Positions 1-6,274 of a stretch of DNA of 14,628 nt are shown one piece after another. The position numbers and the translations under genes were made by a program. The stretch lies in NCBI GenBank assembly GCA_027314795.1, contig DAHVAE010000010.1:1-14628 (forward strand), written 5' to 3'. The stretch comes from Candidatus Saccharimonadota bacterium (GTDB taxonomy: Bacteria; Patescibacteriota; Saccharimonadia; Saccharimonadales; UBA4665). Position 1 is the stretch's first letter. Every line of letters starts with the position of its first letter. The notes under the pieces were generated by a model that saw only the letters and a list, made by a program, of their open reading frames with translations, did no database searches and was not told the DNA's origin.

Positions 1-794
1 ATCACTTCTTGAACTTGCTTAATACTTGTCGCGAGCCCATTACTTTCGTCAATGTCTATTACGACGGCATTAAACTGCTTAAGACCGACTGTCTCGAGCT
101 CATTTTTAGCTATAGTTCCGTTTCGCCAACGATTAATAATAACAGATAATTTTACACCTAACGATGAGTTAAATGCCCCGCACATACCAACGTCACTAAT
201 ATGGGCTGTGCCTTTAGGTAAAACTCGTCCATCAGCAGTTGGAACGTGCCAGTGATCACCTATAACTGCACTTACTTTGCCGTCTAAATAGTGCCCAATC
301 ACGACTTTCTCGCTAGAATAGTCACCATGGAAGTTAACTAGAGTTGCAACTCTTTTAACGCTTTGTTGCTCCTTAAGTATTGTGTCAATAGTCTTGAGCG
401 GGTTGTTAGTTAGTTTTTCGGCATCTTTGCCTACAATTTGGCCAAGTAGGCATACAAACAATATTTGACCATTTTTTGTCTGCAAATACTTATAACCTAA
501 GCCAGGCGTACCTTCTGGATAGTTGGCCGGTCTGATAATTGGTTGGTTAGGATCATTAAGACTGGCTATTATATCTGCCTTTGCTGTGCTATGATTACCG
601 CCGGTAAAGAAGTCTATGCCGATAGTTTGCAGTTTTTTAAAGTCACTACTGGATATACCTTTGCCCTCGGTAACATTTTCTGATTGAGCAACAACTATAT
701 CAATGTTTTCTTTAGTTTTTAAAACTGGTAGTATTTTTTGAACAACGTCAACCCCGGGCTCGCCCATTATGTCCCCTATGTAAAGTAACCTCAC
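1..794 (-). CDS. ymdB: YmdB-type metallophosphoesterase (TIGR00282-like), 3' end cut by window edge
   Basis: Likely a cytoplasmic metal-dependent phosphodiesterase; characterised relatives hydrolyse 2',3'-cyclic nucleotides. I read it from a GTG start at 794, which puts the metal ligands at the family's positions: Asp8 (IGDIMGEPG), Glu39-Asn40 (SEN), Asn67-His68 (GGNH), then a His in NFHGD near 156 and two His in GDHWHVPTAD. The C-terminal half ends with the family signature around LPKGTAHISDVGMCG. No stop is reached: about 264 codons are present, close to the full family length, so only a few residues are missing. The start lies 6 bases after the RNase Y stop with at most a weak AGTAGG ribosome site, so the two genes are probably co-transcribed. 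The same rny-ymdB order is found in Bacilli. The second His motif is GDHWH, where I recall THTH as usual; both His are kept. Confidence 0.9.
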   Translation of the reverse strand, partial: MRLLYIGDIMGEPGVDVVQKILPVLKTKENIDIVVAQSENVTEGKGISSSDFKKLQTIGIDFFTGGNHSTAKADIIASLNDPNQPIIRPANYPEGTPGLGYKYLQTKNGQILFVCLLGQIVGKDAEKLTNNPLKTIDTILKEQQSVKRVATLVNFHGDYSSEKVVIGHYLDGKVSAVIGDHWHVPTADGRVLPKGTAHISDVGMCGAFNSSLGVKLSVIINRWRNGTIAKNELETVGLKQFNAVVIDIDESNGLATSIKQVQEV

Positions 795-800
795 AATAAC

Positions 801-2309
801 CTACTTAGCAAATTCTACAGCTCGGGTTTCACGAATTACATTAACCTTGATAGTGCCGGGATATTGCATTGTAGATTCAATCTTATTAGCAATGTCTCTA
901 GATAGTTTAATGGCGGATAAATCGTCAATCTGCTGTGGCTTAACAAATATCCTAACCTCACGACCAGCACTAATTGCATAAGATTTATCTATGCCAGGGA
1001 AACTATTGGCAACGTTTTCAAGTTCTTTCATGCGCTCAGCAAAGTTCTCGGCGCTAATATTTCTTGCACCGGGCCTAGAAGCACTGATAGCGTCTACTAC
1101 CCTTATTATTAGGGCTTCAACACTTGTCGCCTGCATATCATCGTGATGCTGTTCAGCAGCAAGAGCAACCTCCTCGGGAGCACCATACTTACGCAACACC
1201 TCGCCTGAAATATGATGGTGTTTGCCTTCAATTTTATGAGTTAGCGCTTTACCGATATCGTGAACAAGAGCAGCATACTTTGCAGTTTTAACGTTAGCAT
1301 CGACTTCTTCGGCAATAATACCAGCCATGTGAGCCATCTCAGTACTGTGCTTGAGTACGTTTTGGCCATAACTAGTTCGATATTTAAGTTCACCTAAAAG
1401 ATGAAGTATCTCTTTTGGTATGCCGATAATTCCGACTTCTCTAGCGGCATCTTCACCTGCCCTAGCAACGTCTTTTTCGACGTTCTTTTGAGCCTTCTCT
1501 ACAACCTCTTCAATACGACCAGGATGAATACGACCATCCTTCACTAACATTTCTAGGGCTTGGCGAGCAACCTCTCGCCTGACCGGGTCAAAACTGCTTA
1601 ACACAATGTAACCTGGTGTATCGTCAACCATGATATCTACACCAGTAGCCCGCTGTAAGGCTTGGATATTTCTACCCTCTTTGCCTATAATCCGTCCTTT
1701 CATCTCCTCATCTTCTAATTTAATTGAGGTGATAGTGCGCTCCGCTGTAACTTCACTGGCCATGCGTTCCATGGCGGTAGTAATAATTAAGCCTGCCTGT
1801 TCTTCGGCGTTATCTTTAGCTTCAGTTTGTAGTTTATTAACTAGTCCAACTAGGTCCTCTTTTATGTCGCGTTCAGTCATCTGCATTAACTTATCGGCAG
1901 CTTCTGCTTTAGTTAGTTTAGCTATCTTTTCGAGCTTATCTTGCTGTTTAACACGTATGTCCCTTATTTCATTTTTAAGTTGTTCGATCTCGTCTTCTGA
2001 GCCTCTAACTTTCTCCGTCCGTTTATCTAGTTCATCTATCTTTTTGTCTAGTGTTTCTTCACGCGCGACTAGACGCTGCTCAATATCTTTTAGCTCTTTG
2101 CGTCTGGTTTGTTCTTCTTTTTTAGCTTCTTCAATAGACTTATTTGCCTCTTCTTTAGCTTGATCAACAAGCTTAGTTGCTTCTTTTTTAGCTTTTTCAA
2201 GTTCTTTTTTGGCATTATCTTCGGCTGATGACATCCGGTTTTTAGCAACAATCATATTGGCAGCAAAACCAACAACAAGCCCAACAATCGCAAATACGAC
2301 GTAAAGCAT
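801..2309 (-). CDS. rny: Ribonuclease Y (membrane-anchored KH/HD endoribonuclease)
   Basis: RNase Y starts mRNA decay by endonucleolytic cutting at the inner face of the membrane. The 502-residue protein has the full family layout. A membrane segment (about residues 3-22) is followed by a long Glu/Lys-rich coiled coil (about 27-170). A KH RNA-binding domain follows, with GRIIGKEGRN at 205-214. The HD domain has the metal-binding pair His350-Asp351 (LVHDIGKALTH), an upstream HSTEMAHMAG helix at 321-330 and a downstream HHDD. It ends near the family's VNVIRETRAVEFAK-type terminus. The ATG at 2309 is preceded by GGGAGG at suitable spacing, one of the few strong Shine-Dalgarno sites here. Length is slightly under the roughly 520 residues of Bacillus RNase Y. 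It is transcribed from a promoter about 140 bases upstream, probably together with the ymdB-like gene. Confidence 0.97.
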   Translation of the reverse strand: MLYVVFAIVGLVVGFAANMIVAKNRMSSAEDNAKKELEKAKKEATKLVDQAKEEANKSIEEAKKEEQTRRKELKDIEQRLVAREETLDKKIDELDKRTEKVRGSEDEIEQLKNEIRDIRVKQQDKLEKIAKLTKAEAADKLMQMTERDIKEDLVGLVNKLQTEAKDNAEEQAGLIITTAMERMASEVTAERTITSIKLEDEEMKGRIIGKEGRNIQALQRATGVDIMVDDTPGYIVLSSFDPVRREVARQALEMLVKDGRIHPGRIEEVVEKAQKNVEKDVARAGEDAAREVGIIGIPKEILHLLGELKYRTSYGQNVLKHSTEMAHMAGIIAEEVDANVKTAKYAALVHDIGKALTHKIEGKHHHISGEVLRKYGAPEEVALAAEQHHDDMQATSVEALIIRVVDAISASRPGARNISAENFAERMKELENVANSFPGIDKSYAISAGREVRIFVKPQQIDDLSAIKLSRDIANKIESTMQYPGTIKVNVIRETRAVEFAK

Positions 2310-2444
2310 ACTTCCTCCCTTTTAGTAGGTTAGGGTAGGAACTTCGCTATCACTTCTCTAGTTCCTCTTTCTTACCTACAATATATCTAATAACAAATAA
2401 CCTCTTCGGATTTGTCGCTTGAAAAAGATCAACGATAATTCCTT
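2310..2444 (-). promoter_or_regulatory. Long, probably structured 5' leader of rny
   Basis: If transcription starts near 2444, rny has a leader of about 135 bases, unusual in a window where many genes look leaderless. It contains GGAAC (2361-2365) and GTTCC (2338-2342), which can pair across an 18-base loop, with flanking GGTA and TACC able to extend the stem after a bulge. The Shine-Dalgarno GGGAGG lies downstream at about 2315-2320. RNase Y could process its own leader, but that is a guess. I see no known riboswitch and no convincing small gene here. Confidence 0.35.
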
Positions 2445-2450
2445 AATAGG

Positions 2451-2479
2451 ATAATACATACTTATTGAATCTCTGGCAA
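2451..2479 (-). promoter_or_regulatory. Sigma-70-type promoter for rny
   Basis: On the minus strand TTGCCA (2474-2479), a 17-base spacer and TATTAT (2451-2456) form a good housekeeping promoter. Transcription would start near 2444, about 135 bases upstream of the rny start codon. It lies directly after the T-tract of the hairpin at 2481-2523, as expected where a terminator insulates a new promoter. Confidence 0.65.
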
Positions 2480-2480
2480 T

Positions 2481-2523
2481 AAAAAACTTTAGACAAATGC
2501 AAAGCAACTTGTTTGCGCTAAAG
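2481..2523 (-). terminator. Hairpin plus T6, probable intrinsic terminator facing minus-strand transcription
   Basis: An inverted repeat with outer arms CTTTAG (2487-2492) and CTAAAG (2518-2523) continues inward with CAAA/TTTG and CAA/TTG pairs around a short loop. Read on the minus strand, it is followed at once by six T (A at 2481-2486). There is no T-tract on the plus-strand side, so termination would act only on leftward transcription. The nearest leftward gene upstream ends at 3445, beyond the whole plus-strand gene at 2585-3448. The stem is AT-rich and has internal loops, so its strength is uncertain. It could also act as an operator between two divergent promoters. Confidence 0.5.
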
Positions 2524-2539
2524 CTTGAACTTCACGTAC

Positions 2540-2545
2540 TATAAT
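2540..2545 (+). promoter_or_regulatory. TATAAT -10 element for the 2585 gene
   Basis: A perfect TATAAT lies about 40 bases before the ATG at 2585, predicting a start near 2552 and a leader of about 33 bases. No convincing -35 is found at 16-18 bases, and no extended -10 TG is present. No Shine-Dalgarno is visible in the leader, which is mostly T and A. Confidence 0.4.
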
Positions 2546-2584
2546 TATTGATACAAGTAATACTGTTTATTTTTTATAACTGAT

Positions 2585-3448
2585 ATGCAATCTCCAGACT
2601 CATCAAAAAAGCCCAGTACAGATAATTCAGATGAAGTTCTGCTTTACATTAATCATTCTAAGCCTATAGATATACCAATGGCAGAACAAACTAATAAACA
2701 GCCTCGGTCGACATCAAATCCAGCTGATAGCAATATGAATAAGCCCATAGAGGCTTTTAATGATCGAGAATACCAGCAAAACCAAAGTCCAGAAAAACCT
2801 ATTCCTAAAAATGATCGCCAGATACCTAAGGCTAATGAACAAAAGTTTAACTTCACTGATTGGTGGTCAACCAAAAAGAATAAAAAACCAGAAAAACCTA
2901 TAATGTATACCGACTCATCAGTTGCTGATCAAGTAATTATTGAGCAAAAGACTAATCATTACAAGAAAAAACTTTTAAGAATTGGCCTTATTATGCTTGG
3001 AGTCTTAGTAATAGCAGCAATAGTATTTGTAAGCATAAAATTGCTATCCGGAACAGGTAATGAAGTCTATGCAATGGATAGCATTAAGCACGATGGCTAT
3101 ACTTATAATTTTATGTTTGATAAATACACTACAACCGTAAATGTTAATGGTTTTAATACTCTGGTTGGGTATAACATACCTAATAACACTAAGGTTGCCG
3201 TAACCGCGTACCCAGCACTTCAAAACGAAAATTGTAACACGGAATATAGTGGGATTATTGTAGCCTTTATGACAGTTATTCGCCAGGATTCATTCCCGGT
3301 ATGCGCTTCTCTTTCAAGAAATATTATTTTAAGTAATTTCAAATATAACGGTGTCTGGCAAACGATATTTATCTACGCAGCAAATTCAAAAGCCAGAATA
3401 GATTATAAGACAGCTAGAACTATTGTAGGCACAATTAGTATCACTTAG
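2585..3448 (+). CDS. Single-pass membrane protein with disordered cytoplasmic N-terminus, unknown function
   Basis: I do not recognise this 287-residue protein. Residues 1-125 are polar and rich in Ser, Pro, Asn, Gln and Lys, so probably disordered and cytoplasmic. A Lys-rich stretch (NHYKKKLLR) precedes one membrane segment at about 131-154. Residues 160-287 form a compact domain that would be outside the cell, with many Tyr, Asn, Thr and Val and alternating hydrophobic strands. Cys207 and Cys230 could form a disulfide there. The start is the first ATG after a TATAAT; no ribosome site is seen. It is encoded alone on the plus strand, divergent from rny and tail-to-tail with the small anchored-protein gene at 3445, sharing 4 bases over the stop codons. 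Its neighbours suggest an envelope role. An unusually large N-terminal tail for a simple anchor hints at an internal binding partner. Confidence 0.75.
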   Translation: MQSPDSSKKPSTDNSDEVLLYINHSKPIDIPMAEQTNKQPRSTSNPADSNMNKPIEAFNDREYQQNQSPEKPIPKNDRQIPKANEQKFNFTDWWSTKKNKKPEKPIMYTDSSVADQVIIEQKTNHYKKKLLRIGLIMLGVLVIAAIVFVSIKLLSGTGNEVYAMDSIKHDGYTYNFMFDKYTTTVNVNGFNTLVGYNIPNNTKVAVTAYPALQNENCNTEYSGIIVAFMTVIRQDSFPVCASLSRNIILSNFKYNGVWQTIFIYAANSKARIDYKTARTIVGTISIT

Positions 3449-3849
3449 GTTTGCAAACTAGCAATTACGGAGTCTAAGGTATTTTTATTAGACTTAAGAA
3501 CATTGGCGCCAATAAGTACATAATCGTTAGCTGTGTTATCGTGCACTATGGCGACAATACTAATTTTATTTTGACTTACAGTGTACTGTTTATAATTTAC
3601 AGAGAACTGGTCATTGTCAATCAAACTAAAATCTTGGCGGAAAGTAGTTAAACTATTTTTAGATTGAAAAGTCTGACTTGTTAGACTGTAAGCACTTGTT
3701 AGCTTATTATGACTTACGTCAGATAAGAACTGTTGAAGGGTTTGATGTTCTGAATAGGCTGGTGTAAATAACCATAAATAATGATGAGCAGCATATATAC
3801 CGCCTCCTAAGACTATGATAAGTGTTAATGCTAATATATATTTTTTCAT
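3445..3849 (-). CDS. Small membrane-anchored protein with possible NTF2-like (DUF4878-type) domain
   Basis: The likely product has 134 residues. MKKYILAL and a hydrophobic stretch to about residue 24 form an uncleaved anchor or signal peptide without a lipobox Cys. The outer domain has a helix-like opening (TLQQFLSDVSHNKLTSAYSL, about 37-56), then a SQTFQSK turn and predicted strands. This layout recalls NTF2-like proteins of the DUF4878 type, but that is only a resemblance. I chose the ATG at 3849 over the one at 3864 because it makes an ATGA overlap with the stop of the propeller-like gene upstream and removes a five-residue tail before the Lys-Lys of the signal. Translational coupling is likely, as no Shine-Dalgarno is visible. 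The stop shares four bases with the convergent gene at 2585-3448. Function unknown; probably a partner of the upstream product. Confidence 0.7.
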   Translation of the reverse strand: MKKYILALTLIIVLGGGIYAAHHYLWLFTPAYSEHQTLQQFLSDVSHNKLTSAYSLTSQTFQSKNSLTTFRQDFSLIDNDQFSVNYKQYTVSQNKISIVAIVHDNTANDYVLIGANVLKSNKNTLDSVIASLQT

Positions 3850-5288
3850 ATTGATGGCCCACAAACTCTAATAAGGCATCCGCCACTATTATATGCAGGG
3901 CTACTTGATGCTGAATTCGATGATGTATTGTTTCCGGTAAAGTTAAAGGTGCCTGTTTGTACGTTAGGTAAACCTTTATTTAAGGTTTCTACATTCTTGC
4001 TTAATGATGAGCCCGGGTTTAGGCTTGAGAGAAAGCCTAAGCCTAGTTGCTGATCTACTTTATTAATTAACTGCTGTCCGTAAAGACTATGGGTATCAGG
4101 CACCATATTTGGTGGTAAAGCAAGAGGTGCTGGAGCATTTGTCGGAGGAGGTGATAAGCTTTGGGTACTACCGGTACTTGCTGCCTGAACACCTTGTGGA
4201 TTGTACCCACCACTACTAGAAGGTGGTGTTACCGTCGACGACGTATTGGAACCAGTAGGTGATGGGGTTGGTGGTGTTGCAGAGGGCGGAGGAGGCGGCG
4301 GAGGCGTATAGCTCACCCTGCCTTCAAACTGGGCATTACCAAAAGCAAAGACACCGCCGTCAGCAGCTGCCAACCAGTATCCTTGTCCGTTACTGGTGGC
4401 TGCCATGCCTACAACTTTAGCATTAAGCGTCTGTCCGCCCATTGATCCATAAAAATTAGCGTCACCGTAAGCATATACGCCACCATCAGAACCCACCAGC
4501 CAATAGCCATTGCCGGTTGATGAGGACGCCATGCCTACAATATTAGCTACATTAGGACTACCACCTTCATACGGAGCTCCTTGATAAGCATATATATTCC
4601 CAAACATGCTTACCAGCCAAAAACCATTATTAGAAGGATCGTAAGTAGCGCTGATTATATATGGCTCATCACTACCATTCCAGGTCGGTTGAGAGCCGTC
4701 ACAACCAGGTATAACCAAACCACCACAGCCACTATTAGCGGCATCGCCATAAGCCCAGACACGTCCATAGTTACTTACGAGATAATAACCTCCACCGTCT
4801 CTAGTTGGAATTAATGCCACAATAATTTCACCATCATCAAACACAGTGCCTTTTAAGGCTGGATTAAAATTACCGTTAGCTAAGGCTGGTGTACCGCCGT
4901 AATATTTAGCTGAACCAAAAGCAAAGACACCGCCATCTTCAGAAACTAGCCAATAACCACTACCAGCAGGCTCACTGACTATGCCATCAACAGGGGCAGC
5001 TAAAGATTGTCCGCCCATTGATCCAAGAAAACTAGTGTTGCCTTGGGTGAAAACACCACCATCGCTTGCCGCCATCCAGTAACCGTCATTGGAGCCAGCA
5101 CCAGCTATACCCACTGGAGGAAAGTTGACCTGTACACTCGCATCTGCAAATGATTTGTAGATAAAATAGACTCCGACAATAGCCACCAAGATAACTACTA
5201 GTAAAAAGTTAGATTTACGGATTTTTAGTTTTTTAAATCCTACTGTTTGACTTACGATTTTAGACTTCTTTTTAGTCTTATTCGGCAT
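3846..5288 (-). CDS. Membrane-anchored surface protein with six propeller-like GYWLV/DGGVFAFG repeats and Pro-rich stalk
   Basis: The 480-residue protein has a basic N-terminus (about 1-26, many Lys), a membrane segment at about 27-47, then an outer domain. Six repeats of a G-Y/F-W/Y-L-V-x(2-3)-G-x-V/I-F/Y/W-A-Y/F pattern begin near residues 69, 111, 167, 222, 261 and 303. Four keep the SDGG-type turn; those at 167 and 222 are divergent (NYGR, MFGN). Six units of 39-56 residues would suit a beta-propeller. Cys188 and Cys196 in the third unit may form a disulfide. From about 328 a run of seven Pro leads into a Pro/Ser/Thr/Gly-rich stalk (to about 395), a short helical part (LINKVDQQLGLGFL) and a Ser/Asn-rich end with Cys471 and Cys476. 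Similar repeats occur in actinobacterial surface proteins and hydrolases; no catalytic domain is seen. Attachment or host binding is an inference. Its ATG lies 8 bases after a TATAAT, suggesting a leaderless mRNA. Confidence 0.85.
   Translation of the reverse strand: MPNKTKKKSKIVSQTVGFKKLKIRKSNFLLVVILVAIVGVYFIYKSFADASVQVNFPPVGIAGAGSNDGYWMAASDGGVFTQGNTSFLGSMGGQSLAAPVDGIVSEPAGSGYWLVSEDGGVFAFGSAKYYGGTPALANGNFNPALKGTVFDDGEIIVALIPTRDGGGYYLVSNYGRVWAYGDAANSGCGGLVIPGCDGSQPTWNGSDEPYIISATYDPSNNGFWLVSMFGNIYAYQGAPYEGGSPNVANIVGMASSSTGNGYWLVGSDGGVYAYGDANFYGSMGGQTLNAKVVGMAATSNGQGYWLAAADGGVFAFGNAQFEGRVSYTPPPPPPPSATPPTPSPTGSNTSSTVTPPSSSGGYNPQGVQAASTGSTQSLSPPPTNAPAPLALPPNMVPDTHSLYGQQLINKVDQQLGLGFLSSLNPGSSLSKNVETLNKGLPNVQTGTFNFTGNNTSSNSASSSPAYNSGGCLIRVCGPSI
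4314..5084 (-). repeat. Six tandem protein repeats (coding repeats of propeller-like domain)
   Basis: The DNA repeats here are the coding trace of the six protein units at residues 69-325 of the surface protein. Examples are the recurring minus-strand coding segments for GYWLV and GGVFAFG. Units 1 and 5 share SMGGQ at the same place (about residues 90-94 and 282-286), which points to an internal duplication. Confidence 0.8.
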
Positions 5289-5296
5289 TTGTAGTA

Positions 5297-5302
5297 ATTA
5301 TA
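5297..5302 (-). promoter_or_regulatory. TATAAT -10 element, leaderless start for the propeller-like gene
   Basis: A perfect TATAAT on the minus strand ends 8 bases before the ATG at 5288. The start of transcription would fall near 5290, leaving a leader of about 2 bases. No good -35 is found at normal spacing, so it may be weak or need an activator. Confidence 0.45.
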
Positions 5303-5314
5303 ACTAAAATTTAC

Positions 5315-5337
5315 AAAAAACATACATATTTTGTATA
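5315..5337 (-). terminator. AT-rich hairpin with T6, possible tsaE-tsaB terminator
   Basis: On the minus strand ATACA (5332-5336) can pair with TGTAT (5322-5326) over a five-base loop, followed by G and six T (5315-5320). This is 25-47 bases after the tsaB stop and just before the TATAAT of the next gene. The stem is short and all but one pair is A-T, so it may be inactive. It overlaps the alternative promoter at 5332-5340. Confidence 0.3.
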
Positions 5338-5360
5338 GCAGCAGTTAAAACTGTGGATAA
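5332..5360 (-). promoter_or_regulatory. Possible extended -10 promoter overlapped by a consensus DnaA box
   Basis: On the minus strand TGC-TATACA (5332-5340) fits an extended -10 element. Seventeen bases upstream of it the -35 region (TTATCC, 5355-5360) is poor but lies inside TTATCCACA (5352-5360), an exact match to the DnaA box consensus. Transcription would start near 5325, giving the propeller-like gene a leader of about 36 bases. A single 9-base match could be chance. I list it as a candidate only; the hairpin terminator reading of the same bases excludes it. Confidence 0.3.
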
Positions 5361-5361
5361 A

Positions 5362-5754
5362 CTATTTTTTAGGCTGCGTTATATTAGGCTCTGCTCCATA
5401 AAATGGATAAACTATTTTGTTATTTTGGTTTTTAAGAAGTTTAGTTATAGACTTTTTTATCCAATCGTCTCCAGAGTCACCGATAATTGGAATGTTTAAG
5501 CCATAAGCTAGGCTGTTGGCAACTGTTATGCCAATACGAAGTCCCGTAAAGCTACCCGGCCCTTTAAAACATACAATGCCTTCCAGGTTTGGCCAGTCTA
5601 GATTTTTGGCCTTTAAAATCTCAGCTATTTTACTATGAATTGTTTTAGCTAGATCTTGATGGGCCAGATATTTAATATCGGCAATTTGTTGATAATCTTC
5701 ATAGATGGCAAACTCGCTTTCTGGTTGGTCAGTTTTAATAGTTAGAATTATCAT
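5362..5754 (-). CDS. tsaB: Short TsaB, t6A tRNA modification partner protein
   Basis: TsaB works with TsaD and TsaE to place threonylcarbamoyl on A37 of ANN-decoding tRNAs. The 130-residue protein keeps the N-terminal ASKHA lobe: an opening strand (MIILTIKTD), a LEGIVCFKGPGSFTGLRIG motif with GPGSFTGLR at 65-73, and the following helix ITVANSLAYGLNIPIIG. Bacterial TsaB is usually about 220-235 residues, so the second lobe is missing. The protein ends in PFYGAEPNITQPKK, and the next gene begins soon after, so there is no split remnant of the second lobe. The retained lobe is the one that contacts TsaD in known complexes. Its ATG overlaps the tsaE stop as ATGA, so translation is probably coupled. 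TsaD is not in the window. Confidence 0.9.
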   Translation of the reverse strand: MIILTIKTDQPESEFAIYEDYQQIADIKYLAHQDLAKTIHSKIAEILKAKNLDWPNLEGIVCFKGPGSFTGLRIGITVANSLAYGLNIPIIGDSGDDWIKKSITKLLKNQNNKIVYPFYGAEPNITQPKK

Positions 5755-6218
5755 AATAAATCCTTTATTAGATAGTTTAAGTCATTTAGGTAACCAAGCT
5801 TAATAAGCCGATCGCCTCCTTTAGTTAGCGACATGTTAATAATTAGTCTCTTATTTGGCAGTATGTTTTCAATCACTTCTGGCCATTCAATGACTATAAC
5901 GTTATTTGGTGAATTTATGACTTCCACTAGTTCACGCTTTATTATGCCGGGGTCACTAAGTCTATAAAAATCAAAATGATAGATTTTAAACTTTGGGCTA
6001 ATGTATTCATTACAGATAGTAAAGCTCGGGCTAGACACTAGTTCCTGGCTGTCAGCGCCAGCCACTAGCCCCTTAATAAGAGTGGTCTTGCCGCTGCCTA
6101 AATCACCAGTTAGTTCAATTACCTCACCGCCTTTTAAGTGTGAACCTATAGACTGACCGACTTTAATAGTATGATCGGCTGACCTTGTAGTCAGACTTAT
6201 TGGACATAGTGATCCCAT
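5751..6218 (-). CDS. tsaE: TsaE, ATPase of the t6A tRNA modification complex
   Basis: TsaE is the P-loop ATPase that resets the TsaB-TsaD complex during t6A synthesis. In 155 residues I see the Walker A motif GDLGSGKTT (38-46), a switch-like SSPSFT (62-67), the HFDFYRL motif with Asp83, and the EWPE motif at 111-114. All are family hallmarks and length is normal. The N-terminal part (1-20) is a little polar and less conserved, but the ATG at 6218 is the only good one. It lies about 2 bases after the predicted transcription start of a strong promoter, and no Shine-Dalgarno exists, so the mRNA is probably leaderless. It is the first gene of a tsaE-tsaB pair with a 4-base overlap, and divergent from the PRC-barrel gene. 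Confidence 0.95.
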   Translation of the reverse strand: MGSLCPISLTTRSADHTIKVGQSIGSHLKGGEVIELTGDLGSGKTTLIKGLVAGADSQELVSSPSFTICNEYISPKFKIYHFDFYRLSDPGIIKRELVEVINSPNNVIVIEWPEVIENILPNKRLIINMSLTKGGDRLIKLGYLNDLNYLIKDLL

Positions 6219-6226
6219 AGCTTTAA

Positions 6227-6255
6227 ATATTAACTAGCAAAAAGAACTCTATCAA
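6227..6255 (-). promoter_or_regulatory. Promoter for leaderless tsaE-tsaB mRNA
   Basis: On the minus strand TTGATA (6250-6255), a 17-base spacer and TAATAT (6227-6232) match the sigma-70 pattern closely. Transcription would start near 6220, two bases before the tsaE ATG at 6218. The promoter shares its bases with the divergent one at 6263-6268. Confidence 0.65.
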
Positions 6256-6262
6256 GAAGGGT

Positions 6263-6268
6263 TATACT
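6263..6268 (+). promoter_or_regulatory. TATACT -10 element for leaderless PRC-barrel gene mRNA
   Basis: TATACT at 6263-6268 places the transcription start at or beside the A of the ATG at 6275. No clear -35 is found at normal spacing. A GAAGG lies 14 bases before the ATG, too far to be a normal ribosome site. Confidence 0.45.
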
Positions 6269-6274
6269 TTAAGT

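Noticed and set aside
52..255. Open frame of 67 codons on the plus strand at the left edge
   Set aside because: It is antisense to the ymdB-like gene, whose metal ligands are all in place on the other strand.
1630..2163. Open frame of 177 codons on the plus strand opposite rny
   Set aside because: It mirrors the Glu/Lys-rich coiled coil of RNase Y, giving a Ser/Leu-rich product with no motif; rny itself is unmistakable.
2653..2874. Open frame of 73 codons on the minus strand inside the 2585 gene
   Set aside because: No ribosome site or motif; the plus-strand frame with its membrane segment explains the region better.
4581..4814. Open frame of 77 codons on the plus strand within the propeller-like gene
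   Set aside because: It lies opposite a gene with clear repeats and a membrane anchor, and has no motif or promoter of its own.
4314..5084. Recurring DNA segments that might be a direct-repeat or CRISPR array
   Set aside because: They are in-frame coding repeats of the propeller-like protein, imperfect and without regular unique spacers.
5352..5360. DnaA box as sign of a replication origin
   Set aside because: A single box, with no cluster, no AT-rich unwinding block and no dnaA or dnaN nearby; kept only as a possible promoter site.
5362..5754. Frameshift as cause of the short TsaB
   Set aside because: No continuation of the second lobe is seen downstream, where only 73 bases remain before the next gene, and the C-terminus is clean.
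6219..6274. Terminator for recA-recX read-through in the tsaE spacer
   Set aside because: AACCC/GAGTT on the minus strand, followed by C and T5, has a mismatch in a five-base stem and is too weak to call.
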